Source: Mnemiopsis leidyi
Lineage: Eukaryota > Ctenophora > Tentaculata > Lobata > Bolinopsidae
Assembly (NCBI GenBank): GCA_000226015.1
Contig: JH153345.1
Span: 23,945 to 87,944, forward strand
Reading direction: 5' to 3'
Length of the DNA: 64,000 bases
Shown here one piece after another: positions 33,801 through 46,326 of this stretch; the stretch's first letter is position 1; the number at the start of each line of letters is the position of its first letter. The position numbers were made by a program, and so were the translations under genes. The notes under the pieces are model-generated. The model was not told the origin of the DNA. It saw nothing but the letters and a program-made list of their open reading frames with translations, and did not search any database.

Positions 33801-36800
33801 CGTGACACTATCATCCTCCACTGGACACAGCTGCAAACATGACAAGTTCAAATGTGCGGCTACAAATATTCGAGCAGGAACTTACAGACCATATGTTGTA
33901 CAGCACATCAGTAGTTTATATCCCGAGTAAGATAGGGAGGTGCTACACCACGGGCAGGGGCTCTGTGAGTCACATGACCATGGTAACCACATGACTAGCA
34001 CGTGGTTACCATGGTTACCACGTGACTTACGTCAAGAGTTGGGGCTCGTTAGGGAGGACCTGGTGAGATTTGACAATTACTTCGGGAAACTGCATTGTGG
34101 TTTAATTGAGCAACTTTCCCAACTGCAAGAAATGTCATGTCGTAGTCAAATTACAAATTACGAAACTTGGCCGTGTAACCATTTGGTTGACATACCGTCG
34201 TAAATGAAAACCTGAAACGACTCAAATTAACGACCTGAATTAATGTCGAGTCTTGTTGAAATAAATTTGGAACATTTGCGGTGGCTAATGAGCTAACTGC
34301 AGTTAAAACATGTTATTTTACAGTTCGATGACGATGACGATGAAGGACCAATACCCGTGCCGGACCCATTTCCCAACCTGCCAAACAGAAATATAAATTG
34401 CAACTTAGCTGGATTGACTTTTTCACAGGTAGCTTTACTTTAGTTAAAATAATACAAATCACTCGATAGTTCATTTTATTGACCAATAGCCACGCCGTCC
34501 TAAGTTTGGATTGTTACTCTATGAGGTTGGATTTATAAGAGGTGTTGTCTAAACAACTAAAACTAAAAGTATAGAAGCCACGTGTCCAGCCTTGAACTAA
34601 TGTGTAGTGTTGGCACAGCCGGCCTTTTTATCGCCCGTCTGGGCGTCTGAGAATATAGACACATTCGAGAAACAAGACATGAGACCGGGAATTTTCAGGA
34701 GCTGTGTGAAGCGTCCGGTTGCGAGGTCAAGAAGAAAGAAAGAGAATCTGTAGATGGGAATGGATCGAATAATGATACTGAGTCAATTGACGATGGTGTT
34801 TCTGACCATTACAGGTATGTATTTTCGATCTTCAATTTGTACCCAAACTTATTTTCATAGCAGTTACAGAAGGGGAATGGAAAGGGAATAAAATTATTAA
34901 TTAACCAGAACAGAAGCAATACATGGTATCTAAATGACTTGACTTGATCAATCTGAGCACAAATTTCAAAGAATTAGAATTTCAAGGAATTAGATAAGGC
35001 GGGTAATAATTTCGAATTAGGATAACTATATCTCCTTCATCGAGCGAGGAGGTTGCAGATGGGATAGAATGAACAATTGAACAAAGCTGATCTTGAAAAA
35101 ATTAGTGGTATCGATTGACTTTTCCAACTTGACCAAACTACATTACACGTTCCTTCAAGACCACGAAACTTTAGATTATTTAACACAGTTCAGAGTTTTC
35201 AGTGGATGAGAACAAATCTGCAGTACTGGAGTAGTAAATAAATATACAAACAAATAACGTCTAGTATTATGTATGATCGCATACAAACAAACTTAAATAA
35301 CAGACGTACAGAGCAATGCTGGGACAAGTAATTGAGGACTGTAATTTCGACCTAGCAACTGTAGTCTAGGTTACATCATTGCTATCAGTAACTATGTGAG
35401 GTGTTATGTGGTGTCAATGATATGTGAAGAGGTTCATACTCGTAAGTCGATATAGAACTATCACATGAGGATGCAAACAGGATAGTTTCTGACCAACGTC
35501 AGAGCAACAGACAATCATTTTAATAACCTTTAGGGGCAGCTGTAACAGCTTCTAGTTTTGATAAGGCATTTTAAAAACAGTCAGTTTCATCCAATTTAAA
35601 CATCGCTACTTAAAAGATATCAATAATGCATACGAAATGTCATTAACAGTATGGTTACAGGTGTGTATATCCAAAAGGGGGTCTATACACAGTGAAAAGC
35701 AAGAAAATCACAAGGACGGCCGCCAGAATGACTCTGCAACTGGCGGTAAAATCAACCAGGTCCAAAAGATCAGAGCCTTCTGTTATGTGAGTTTATTTAT
35801 TAGGAGCTTCCTCTTGCGTTTTGAATCAAAATAAATATCAATGGACATTTCAGATATGGTATACTATCTTGATATGAACACAAATGTTCCACCTAATCCC
35901 TGGCGTTACACTTGAGTAACAAGCCTTTCAAAAAATTGTTGCATAGAAGCTATATAACAACTTGATAACCGTCTTTGTCATCCATCAGGGATATCGATGA
36001 CCAACATGCTATGAGCAACCAAAGTGGAACTGTAGAAGAAATAAAGAGCGAAATAAAGCCTTTAGTCGATCTTCCGGAAGTGCTAAACGTTGTTATAACT
36101 AACGAGGGTGGACGCACTATTCGGATTAAGGTTCGAAGGACTAGATTATAAACTTGCCAGTTGTCATTTATAGAACTTTACGTCAACAATACTTGAATAA
36201 CGAACTTGTATGACCATTTTGGCTGTACCCAACACGCGGTGACGAAACCATATTGACGTTGGAGCCGTCCGAATAAATTTAACCATCAATAATAAATCAG
36301 TAATAATTATTTATAAAATTATAACACACACTACATTTGCCAAATTTCAATAACATTTATGTACTGTACTCAAAAATTTAGTATACCCAACCTGAGTAAT
36401 GAGTATAAGAAGCTTAAGGGAAATGTGAAAAGGGGAAGACCAAACATTTTAAGATGTTGAAAACATGGCAGTCATCAAGAAGCACATGGCTAGTGGAGAT
36501 CCGATACATTACATGTCGACTCAAGCGGAACATTTTCAGTATTAACAGCGACACTCTCATCATAAATATGTAAGGCATGAGCCTTCTCAGTCGATGTATC
36601 AATTAAATTGCTATCCTGAACCGGTACCACTTGTGAAGAACAGATGCCATGAGTACTTCACGAATAAGAACAAAGCAGCTCAATTGGGCCAGACAGTGTC
36701 AGGAGACCAAAGGTAGTTCATCAGAGCTGATTTGAACAAGGAGAAACTGTTTATCTGTCTGACACTGACTGGTATAAAAAATAACATAATGCATAATCTA

Positions 36801-39800
36801 ATCTACACAACTTGGTTCGTCTTATTGCTCAAGACCGGACGTTCTATAATCCAACATTTGAAGGATGCATTATCTAATGCTTCTCTCGATTTGGATGCTA
36901 AAGACAAATAATGCTGATATCGACATTTGACGCCTGTTATTATACGATAATGAAGGTAAAAAATAATGGTGATCCAGTTCATGTAAGATGCTGCCTGGCT
37001 TGACGTGTGCGAGGTCACCCAGAATATTTTCTGGTTCCACACGAGACAAATTAAGATCGAAGTCAAACTAAAAACTATGCAAAAATTGAACGCCTTAATA
37101 AGCTAGACACTTTAAATTAAAGCACTATGTTGACCGGAGGTAACCGTGCTATATGAACCATCTAACCCTGAGCCGTTGCAACCAAAAGTGAGTCATGCAA
37201 TATCAGGATATTAGAATATTTTCAATCCATCGAAATTCCCCCTGCCATTGCAACAAGAATTAGATCGTGCAGTATTAGAATATTTTCAATCTATCAGAAA
37301 TCCCCTTTCTAGTCTGCCAATGCCATTGCAACGAGGACCGAGGAAGAATTATGCAGTGGTGCGTGGTGAAAGCAGTGGTAAGTGATGGCTAGCACCAAAC
37401 AAAAGCTTATCGTAAATGATTGGATTAGCAGCGCTACGGACCGTGGTAGTGGGTGTAATACTCTGATTAAAACCAGATATCAGACTATAGGAGGACCTTG
37501 TAAACAACGCGGTCACTCCGCTAGAGATGGTAGGTCGGCCACCAGTTCCCTCCATGAGGCGAGTGGGAGTGAGAACATCGTAGTAGGGAGATTAAAGTCT
37601 CCTACAAAACATCCCTGATTATTACAGCTTGCGGAATCCACCAGCATAGTGGACCAATATCTCAATATGGATTATTATAATTTATGGAGACCCCTGCCGC
37701 GAACTTGGAGGAATAATTGTTGCGAAATAGTGGTTTCATCGACACATTTATCATTCACGAAGGTCAATGCGAGACTGATGTCGCAAAGTAACTGTTTTTC
37801 CAGGCTGACATTCAAGCACAATTGTGTGGGATCCCAAAGATTTGTACATTAAATAATGAGTAAGGACTGGTAGGTAGTTCGCCCTCCGACACACGGACAG
37901 TTTAAAGGATTGAATATAGTACCTTGAAGTTTTACTTTGACTTTCAGCTAGTGGGATTCTTTCCTTTAACTATCCCCTCTTTTTTCCAGACCTTTAGCTC
38001 TTGTATCGCTAATTTTTTACTTTTGTTCCCCTTTATCTTTCGCCTCACCAGTATAAACATAGTTTTGCTTTTTGCCCTTAACGCATATGCAATAAAGTGC
38101 TTACACAGTCAACCATTAGGTAAGAGATAGATTCAAAATTTAGTTATTGCCCGATATCCGATGAATAAAACAGAAACAAAACTTCGACATTTAAACCAAA
38201 CTCTTCCAGGTAAGTGAACCAACAGATAAAAGTGATGACGAAGAAGACGAGACAGGACCTCCCACTAAACGTGGCATGGAGAACAGCAGCTTCAGACTTG
38301 AAACGGCTGAACCCGGTCAGCCCTTCTTCGTTGTCATAAGAAGAACAACCTCAGGTGGGTCCGTAATCAAGTACCTTATTTATAGCTTTCTACACAATCC
38401 TGACCACGTACTACATTCTACAACGTGTAATGCCTAATGCAGATATGTGTACAACACAGTGTTATCTGCCCCACCTGATAATGCTTCCAATTGCAGTATG
38501 GTGGGTCCGATAGAAACATTCAACAAAATTTTTAGGTGAAGCAGCTGGCTTGAAGTTGTATCGATGAAGTTGCAAGATTTATTGATTTAAGCAGCTTAAA
38601 AAGGAGTTTTTGTAGTTATATGGTGATAGCAAGGCGAGTTACTGTGTAAATGTTGTGTTCCAGACAAACACCCAATTCTATAGAAACAAAACTACACTTC
38701 AATCATGCAACCATAGTAACCAGCATGTAACCATAGTAATGACAAGTGAGCAAGTTAGGTGGTGCATCTTTAATTACGATAACTACGACAAGCTACGAGA
38801 GGTCAATCATTAGATGTTTATTTAGGTTAAATCATGCTGGGTTATTAAATTTACGACAGAAAATCAGACATGATTTATGTTAAAACAGCTCTGTTGCAAT
38901 CTAAATTTAAGAAGTAAATAACAGAAGCTTTTCTGAGGTATAGCTTTTTAGTTAAAATATGACACACTCTTAAGTCAGTAAGTCGAGTTAACTATTTACC
39001 CAAGTCGGCAGATCGATCACAAGCTTCAAGAGATAAATATCAAATGTCTGCGACGGTTAAGTTTCTTGTCGCATGCAAAAACTTCTTCTATATTACAGTA
39101 ACGGATCTTTAGATATATCAACTCGCAAGTATATTGGTTGTTTTCAGGCCAACTGAAAGATGGGGACTCTTTTGTTATATTATTTTGAATCTTAAAATAT
39201 CAGAACTTAAGCTAGCTAACCTAACTAATACCTAGCTCAAGATACAAACTTTTCCCGGAAACGCAAATCTGGCAAAATCCAAAACAATAGGATAACCTGT
39301 GTGATGAGTATTTATAGCGTAAGTAACAAGCTTGCTTAAGTATCATGCCAGTTCTTAAGATTGAGTTTGTGTCCCCGGAAGGTTATCGCTGTTGATTGTT
39401 GGAGCGTTTACCGTAATCTCTGATTGAGTAGCTCGGAAATGGCAAGATAGACACAGTGTCCAGTAGTGCATGTACTGTAGTGCTTGTCCTGTAGTGCTTG
39501 TACTGTAGTGTCTGTACTCACGATTGTACTGTAGTGCGTGAGAGCCGTTCATTCTACTCTCCACACGCTAAGGAACAATACTGTTCTCACGCGATTAACA
39601 ACTTCCCTAGGATATAAAGAACAAAATTCTGAAATCAACATCGTTTATTGCTTAAGACTAGTATGAAAGTGGCTTTGAAACAAAAAACAAAATACATGGG
39701 GCAGCATTGTGTGCTCGAGGTTGGTAACGATGACGAGTTTTAAGCCGATGTGCACTAGTTAACTATACGAGCTGAGCTCGTGGGGCCGGATTAGCCTAGA

Positions 39801-40938
39801 CGTGGACAATATCAAATTATGTTCAACAAGGCAATTTCTCTGGCTCGGTGTACAAGGACAGAGCGTGTTACATCGAACAGCCAATCTAAGTTCCCTTAAA
39901 TTTTCTCATGAGCAATAGTCAGTACAGTGACAGCCTACTGTAAAGGTCAAACTAAAAGAAAATAATTATCACTTAATCCTTAAATCAGCACAGAAAACTA
40001 AGAGCAATAAATAATAAAACTATATCGGCTAGAAAACGAACGCAGCGGTCTCGAATGCCCAGATATCCTACAAAGCTAGTATAACTGCAGAACCTCGAAA
40101 TCGAAATTCGGGTCAGCTGTAAGTCTAGCTACACTTCACCTTTTAAAGTTACAGAGAGTAATTGAGAGTGCTCGGCCTCAGCCCACCTATATAAAACAAG
40201 CCTGTAAAGACATGACCAACAGAGTCCACACATAGACCAGCTAGCACTTAAGAACTGTGACAGCGGTGGTGCGATTTCATCTGCTACTTACCTAATCGCT
40301 TTATAATCGCCGGGAGGAGCTCCCTCCTGTAACGAGATATAGTAGAGGGAGATTATTATGAGTTAGGCTAGCACTCGGACCAGCTCACTGAACTGTGTAC
40401 TGTGTGGGAGGGGCATGAGAGCCTTTGTTTTGATAAGTGGTCATTTTGTTTTTATTTGGTTGATAACACACTTGTGTCAAGAAAAAACAAGAATGCTCAG
40501 GGATGAATATAATGAGAATAAGAATGATCTGCATGATTCTAAAGCTGCCACTTACCAGCACCAGCCTAAATACTTCTCGGGCAGCTGGACTCTGGCATAA
40601 AACAAAACACACGGCAAGTGATTCGAGTGTCATTTTGCTTCGTTCTCTCAACAGGAATCATGTGATTATCCACCATTTGGCAAATTACTGGACTACTAAA
40701 GATCTCGGAAAATTGGCAACGGTTTGGGTAATATAGTAAGGAATAAGGTGGCTTGTCGTGGGTGCCACAGTTGGCGTGTATAACCACAAAAAAGTATATA
40801 ATTTCACGGCCGGCGACGAATTCCCGTAATCAATAACAATCTTTGCAGAAACGAAATTACTTGAAATTTGAGAAAAAAGGCATTTCAAACATAAGCATTT
40901 GTCCTGAATTTCAGCCAACCTTTGAGGAGCTAGCATAG

Positions 40939-40977
<39 letters not shown>

Positions 40978-43900
40978 CGAGCAGAAGGTACAGCAATAGA
41001 GCGAGGGCCGAGGGAATGATAAATTGTATGAGTTGAAAATGATAAATTTATTTTCATAATATTCCCGGATTTCATTTGGAAGCGTGGTGTAAATCTTAGA
41101 GTTTAGGCTATACAAACTTAAGTAAACTCAGGAAAATTAAGGAAGGATCTAGAATAATGAGTACTGGCTACCACCAGAATTGTTACATCAGCACCCTTTG
41201 TAGATAAAACAAGGGCACCAAATTAAGAAATTAAAAAGGCAAGGGTTGTACCAAAGTTGACTAGAGTGATTAGATAAATGGAGTAGCAGGTACATGCAAT
41301 CAACAAACAAGGTTATGCCCATGGCAACGCTCACAGTTATACCTCTATTGTTTGTCTATCTTTTATTATTTACGTACTATGCAGTATGGTACATTGGTAC
41401 TATCTTCGGTCAAGATAACAGTTCCCTTGTCCTAAAATGATACTTTAATGAATTGCTTTTATTGAATCTGAGCCTGAAATAAATAAAACCTATCAAAGAT
41501 TTGAAAACCCAGGAGAAGAAGAAGAGCAAGTGATACTTGACACTAGAGGATACCCTCTAACAGTTAGTGAGCACCTCGTCCAGTTTGCAGGACTTTTCGG
41601 AACGACTGAGATACACTCCAACGGAAAAGAATTAGGGCCAGGAGACGATATAATGGTATGGAATTACATTAAATGCGATAATTTTAGTCCATCAACATCT
41701 TTTAGTTATAAATAACAAGAGGTACCCGAAACTGTTCTTTGTGTCTTGCTGAATCATGGCAAACCAGCTGAGTGTCACATCAAAAGGAGCTCCATTTGGT
41801 TATTAGACAAAAGCTAGTATGCTGATGTACCACTCTACTCATAACGTAAAAAACTAGTAATGAAGACTGTAACAGCAATCATCATTAAAATTCAGGTTTG
41901 GAACAGCAAAGAAAATTCAAATCTTCCGTATTTCTATGGAGGAGCAAATAAAGCGAACACAAAGCTTTTTGGAGTCGCCATGGATAGTTCTGCACCAATG
42001 AAAATAAGTTTCAGTTCTGCAGGAAAGGAAAATTCCAACGATATTGTTGTGGAATCCACACAACTTGGGGGAGATTTTAACATGGTCCTATTCTTAGGAC
42101 CATCAAGGAAGGACTTGACCACTCAATTTGTACAGACTTTTGGTAATATCGCATTAATTTTAAATGCTAATTTGATATCATAACCAGAAGTCATAACAAC
42201 GATTCCATGATGCACAATTGTAACCACAAAAAATCAAAAATTTACTAATTTAGGTAAGGGGTCGTTCACATATGACGTCATCACCTAGGGGGGAGGGGGT
42301 TTCCAAATGATGATGATTGATGACGAGGGGGGGAGGGGGGGGGGTTTGGCCAATGATGATGTCATCAAAAATATTTAGGATTTATAGGATTTTTAAAAAA
42401 ATTTTTGATTTCTTTTGAAAATTTTTATCAGAATTTTACAGGATCAGAAGGAAAATTTTCAAATCTGGTGAAATACTGTGTATTCACTGACATAGTTTAA
42501 AAATTTCAAAAATGACTGCAAATTAAATTTAAAAGACCAAAAATCAAGTTTTTTGACATGAAGTGGGGGGGGGGTTCCGACTGTGATGATGTCATTATGT
42601 TAATTTACCTCTNNNNNNNNNNAAAAATTACCGAAAATTTGCTGACGTCATATGTGAACGACCCCTAATTATGTTTTTTTAGTTTTGACCCCCCAAAAAC
42701 CCCTTCACCCCTGCTATCTCTCTCTCTCTAGGATTGCCATACAGACCCCCATGGTGGAGTTTGGGGACAATAGTACAGCACCACCCCAACCACCAGCCTC
42801 TAAACAACACCGTCTACAAAATCGACGTTCTGGTCCTTGAGTCTCTCATTGATGTGTCAGACAGTTCGCAGCAAATTAAAGCAAAATTAACGTCAGTGAG
42901 CATGACATTTGATATGAAGTGAAAATTGCAATCGAAATGAGCAGTGTCAGATGACGGGTATTGGGTAGAATAATAAGGTGGTAATGTGATTTAATTTGCA
43001 GATACGTCGACCCACTGGTACAGTTGGAAAATACAAAAGATCCCAAAATCCTCACTTCAGAGGGGGACGAGTTTGAGGGTTCGATTTTTAGAAGCGGATT
43101 TCCAGGATCCTTTCGCTTTTATGTGGACTACACTCATAAATACACGGAATACGACAATCGGTGAGTGATAAATGTAGAGAAAAGGAGAAAATTCTGAATG
43201 AATATTGACTATTGAGTGTCTCAGAGATTAATGAAGGAGTAGCTACTTAGATACTTTTAGTTGATTTGTGATATGCCTTGTTTACAGAGAGTAAATTATC
43301 TAAATCTAATGCTATATCCATTTCACAGCACAGAAAGTTTATACTCCGTGAGCAAGCAAGGGTATGTTCTACGTCACAATTACCCGCTCAACTATCACAA
43401 TTTACAATGTGAGGACAACATCATCAACAACTCCCCCTTTTTGGATCTTACTGATCATGCACCTCTTTATAATGGTTAGTATCTTTATGGTCCACAAATA
43501 TTCGTCGTTCCGAATTTTGAAAAAAGTTCATGATCCAAGACACAAAATAGTGTCTAAAATGACTGTCCACAGTTCAACGTGTTATTATAAATCTACCTGT
43601 CACCTAGAAAATTCCTTGTTGCAGATACTATTTGTTTGGATTACCTTCATACTGGCGAGGGTCTCAAAGGTCCAAGAAGATATCACAGATTGGTACACAA
43701 TCAATATGGAACCAAGTAAGTGTAATAATTGGGATTATATCGATTGACAGTGCCTAATGACAAAATAAGGGGGAGCCGGGGGCGGGTGAACACGATTTTA
43801 ATTTTTAGGGTGTCATAGTCGTAGACCTTGGTTAATACCTAAAAAATGTCTGCATAATCACACCAACAATCGACACTACCCAGGCAAGCCAGTATTCTGC

Positions 43901-46326
43901 ACAAGCACCGAACACTTGAAGGGACTAGAGTACTGCTGTTAAGTGACAGTGTGAGCTTGGGGGCTGGACAATACACCGCAAAATACCTGGAGGTGGTCAC
44001 TGAAGAAGATCTTTACCAGGTTCATGTTATCTTGTGTTTGTCATATCTTGAGTGTAAAGTCTTTACAGTTCTTGGAAACCGTTTACAACTCTCAAATTTT
44101 CTATCCGTTTGATTTAATTCAATTAAATTCGATGTCGATGATTTTGGATGTGGCATACAGTACACATTACTTAACGCTTTTGTCATTATGTACTTCTGTA
44201 TTCTGCCTGGCTGCCCAAGGTATCACACAATGCATTTATTGATAGTCGATACTTTGATACTAAATTCCTTAAGTTGATACTGTGTCATTTCTCAACTCTA
44301 TTATTTTGAAGGTGATACCATCAATCATTTCGTACGGGAGGATAGGAATGCTAGCCATAACGAGACTAGGCCAAGAAGCAACTGATGAGAATATGATTGT
44401 GAGATATCATAAACTGAATGCATTGCTTACTGCTGACCTCAGGTTTATTTATAATTACTATCAAAAATCGTCATTTTCTACCTCAATTTTCTTGTTAATT
44501 CGCTTGTGTCAAATCGCACTAGGTTTTTTTTCCACTTTTGGTGTTCACACCACTTGACAAAAATTCAATATTTCAGGTGAAGAGAAAGCCTTATCTCAAC
44601 TGGGCAGCTCGGAACTGTCGGAGATAAAAGATTTTATCAAAACAAAGTACAATCTCTACCCTGAGTGGCTGACAGCTCTCCACAAATCTTGTGAAACGGA
44701 CGGTCTGCCCGTTATCAGGGAGATGTCGTTCAACTTCCCTGAAGATCCCGAAGTAGCGGGTAAAGATCTCCCACTACAGTTCATGATGGGGGACAAAATA
44801 GTGGTAGCAGCCGGGGCTCTGTTGGGGAGTGAGACCAAGGTATACCTGCCGAGTAGTCACAACGAAACCTGGTACAGGAGAAGTCAGAGCAGCTACCAGC
44901 GAGTCTACCCTCAACAAGGTTAGCTAGCAACCAGTCGGACATGTGAGGAAATGAAGGAATAATATCGGATTTAAATCGGAAATATAGCATTAAGCAGGAA
45001 ATTAGAAGGAAAAGTCTGAGAGGGGCACAGTCATGAATCATGACTCATGATAGTGTATACTTGACCAGGACCTCAATTAATGCCAAATTATTTGTTGAAA
45101 ACAGCTAGTTTAGTAACAGGTTATAATGTTGTACAGTTACATCTGCTTTATCGATTTTAGTAGAGAAATCTTTACATGCTCGGGATCATGAATCGAGTAA
45201 AGTTTTATTTATGAACCACCTAACACCCTTCTTCACCACTCACCAGGCATGGTCTCGATAAATTCAAGTCGAGATCCCACACAGCTATACTTTGTCAGAG
45301 GAAGTAGTGTACTGATGACTAGTCGACTGCAAGATGTTGACAAGATAAGTGGAAATCCCATCGAGTATACCAAGTGAGCATTGTTTAAGTAATTTGTCCC
45401 AAATCGAAAATCATCGCAGTATCTTTTTTCCCTACTTAGCAACGATTACATTAGATAATCAGTTGGTGGATGATAGAAATCGCTACAAGAAACGAATTAT
45501 CTCGCCCGGTTTCTTACAGATTCACATGAAAGCTTTATATCACACTACATTGAATACTTCACATTACTATAAATGCTTCATGAGCCAGGAATGATGACAA
45601 ATCCAGTAGTGCAATGGAGGTAACTAGTAGGCAGCCACCCGTTATTAATGATTTTTACGTTTAGTTACACCACACACCATCTACCCCCAGACGTGAGTAC
45701 ACAGAGATGACAATCTTCATGACCGAAGATGACGAGGAGATACACGAGACATTCTACCTAAGAGAGAAGATAGATTCGCTCCTTCAAGTTGCAGTGTCTG
45801 TAACTAGCAGTGATGAGGGGATGAGGATCTTGTTGGAACCATCCGGTCCTGCTCTAGATATGAACTCTTCTGATCAGAGGTTAGATTGATGTGTTTATAA
45901 CTTGCGTGTAAAGCAAACTTTCCCGCCAGCAAAAATATTCGGGAAAGCAAATCAACTGTAGTATAGGGAATTGCAGACTATCGCTGTAGACTGTAGCTTC
46001 CAAGTTCGTCTGGAGCACCGGGTCTAATACTAAAATCAAGATGTATAGAAATTTTTCCTAAATTCAAGGTATCTAAAAAGGAAAATTGCCACCTGATTTC
46101 GAACTTTTTCAGGACTTGGAACCAGATAACCGTAGCAGCAGATGGACTACGTGGCAGAGTCTCATCCGTCACAATGAACGGTGCAGCACTGACTGCTATC
46201 GGCTACAGCTACAACACGCGAGAATGGGAAACGTCCCCTCTTATTATACTTGAAGACTCTGAAGGGGACCGGCAGCCTTCTTTACATAAAACTTATGATA
46301 TTATGATATCTTATAAAGATGCATGA
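30868..46326 (+). CDS. Type II membrane GH31 family protein, probable pseudoenzyme
   Basis: About 990 residues in 19 exons: 30868-30981, 32203-32340, 34324-34428, 34699-34814, 35661-35786, 35989-36130, 38210-38354, 41513-41655, 41896-42142, 42732-42891, 43002-43160, 43329-43474, 43625-43715, 43884-44019, 44312-44442, 44577-44918, 45247-45373, 45691-45879, 46113-46326. An acidic cytosolic tail and KKRRRKK precede one membrane span (IIGGTISALLILVVIVVCVV), as in sucrase-isomaltase and MYORG. A trefoil-like Cys region ends YRCVYPKGG. GH31 landmarks follow: FFVVIRRTTSG, QVILDTRGYPLTVSEHLVQF, FNMVLFLGPSRKDLTTQF, YRPPWWSLGTIVQHH, LTYVDPLVQ, NQYGTK and the C-terminal beta domains. The nucleophile motif (GMWIDMNEPSSF in the family) reads GYVLRHNYPLNY and the acid/base motif (HWLGD) reads KYLEV, so both catalytic Asp residues appear lost. 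The phases of exons 15 and 16 do not match, so a microexon was missed or an indel is present. Confidence 0.85.
33965..34030. repeat. 66-bp imperfect palindrome with CACGTG boxes
   Basis: The left arm GTGAGTCACATGACCATGG plus TAACCACATG pairs with the right arm CACGTGGTTACCATGGTTAC plus CACGTGACTTAC across a 5-base loop (ACTAG), with a few mismatches. It lies in intron 2 of the GH31 gene. Confidence 0.8.
37195..37335. repeat. Diverged tandem duplication, about 65 bp x 2
   Basis: Two units share ATTAGAATATTTTCAATC, a run of GAAATTCCCC-like sequence and TGCCATTGCAACAAGA. They lie in intron 6 of the GH31 gene, beside the LINE remnant. Confidence 0.65.
37349..37625 (-). mobile_element. LINE endonuclease remnant (non-LTR retrotransposon)
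   Basis: On the minus strand one frame reads FVGDFNLPTTMFSLPLASW, matching the GDFN[LM]P signature of APE-type endonucleases in non-LTR retrotransposons. About 40 codons on it hits a stop, and another frame continues with GVTALFTRSSYSLISGFNQS and then ITPTTTVRSAANPIIYD, which resembles the Q-V-x-x-PTR-x(n)-LDL part of the same domain. The piece is short and frame-shifted, so the element is dead. It sits antisense in intron 6 of the GH31 gene. Confidence 0.5.
40939..40971. repeat. Poly(A) tract of about 33 bases
   Basis: A pure A run lies in intron 7 of the GH31 gene. It could be the tail of a retroposed sequence on the plus strand, but the 5' flank shows no recognisable SINE or LINE body. 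Confidence 0.8.
42258..42665. mobile_element. Non-autonomous DNA transposon (MITE) with TAA target duplication
   Basis: The ends are inverted repeats of 23 identical bases starting GGGGTCGTTCACATATGACG, flanked on both sides by TAA (42255-42257 and 42666-42668). A 3-bp TAA duplication points to the PIF/Harbinger group, though the family cannot be fixed without a database search. The 408-bp interior has G-rich runs, A/T-rich sequence and an N-gap at 42613-42622, and no open frame. It lies in intron 9 of the GH31 gene. Confidence 0.8.
42613..42622. other. Assembly gap (10 N) inside the MITE
   Basis: Ten Ns near the right end of the TIR element; the element's true length is therefore uncertain. 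Confidence 0.99.
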
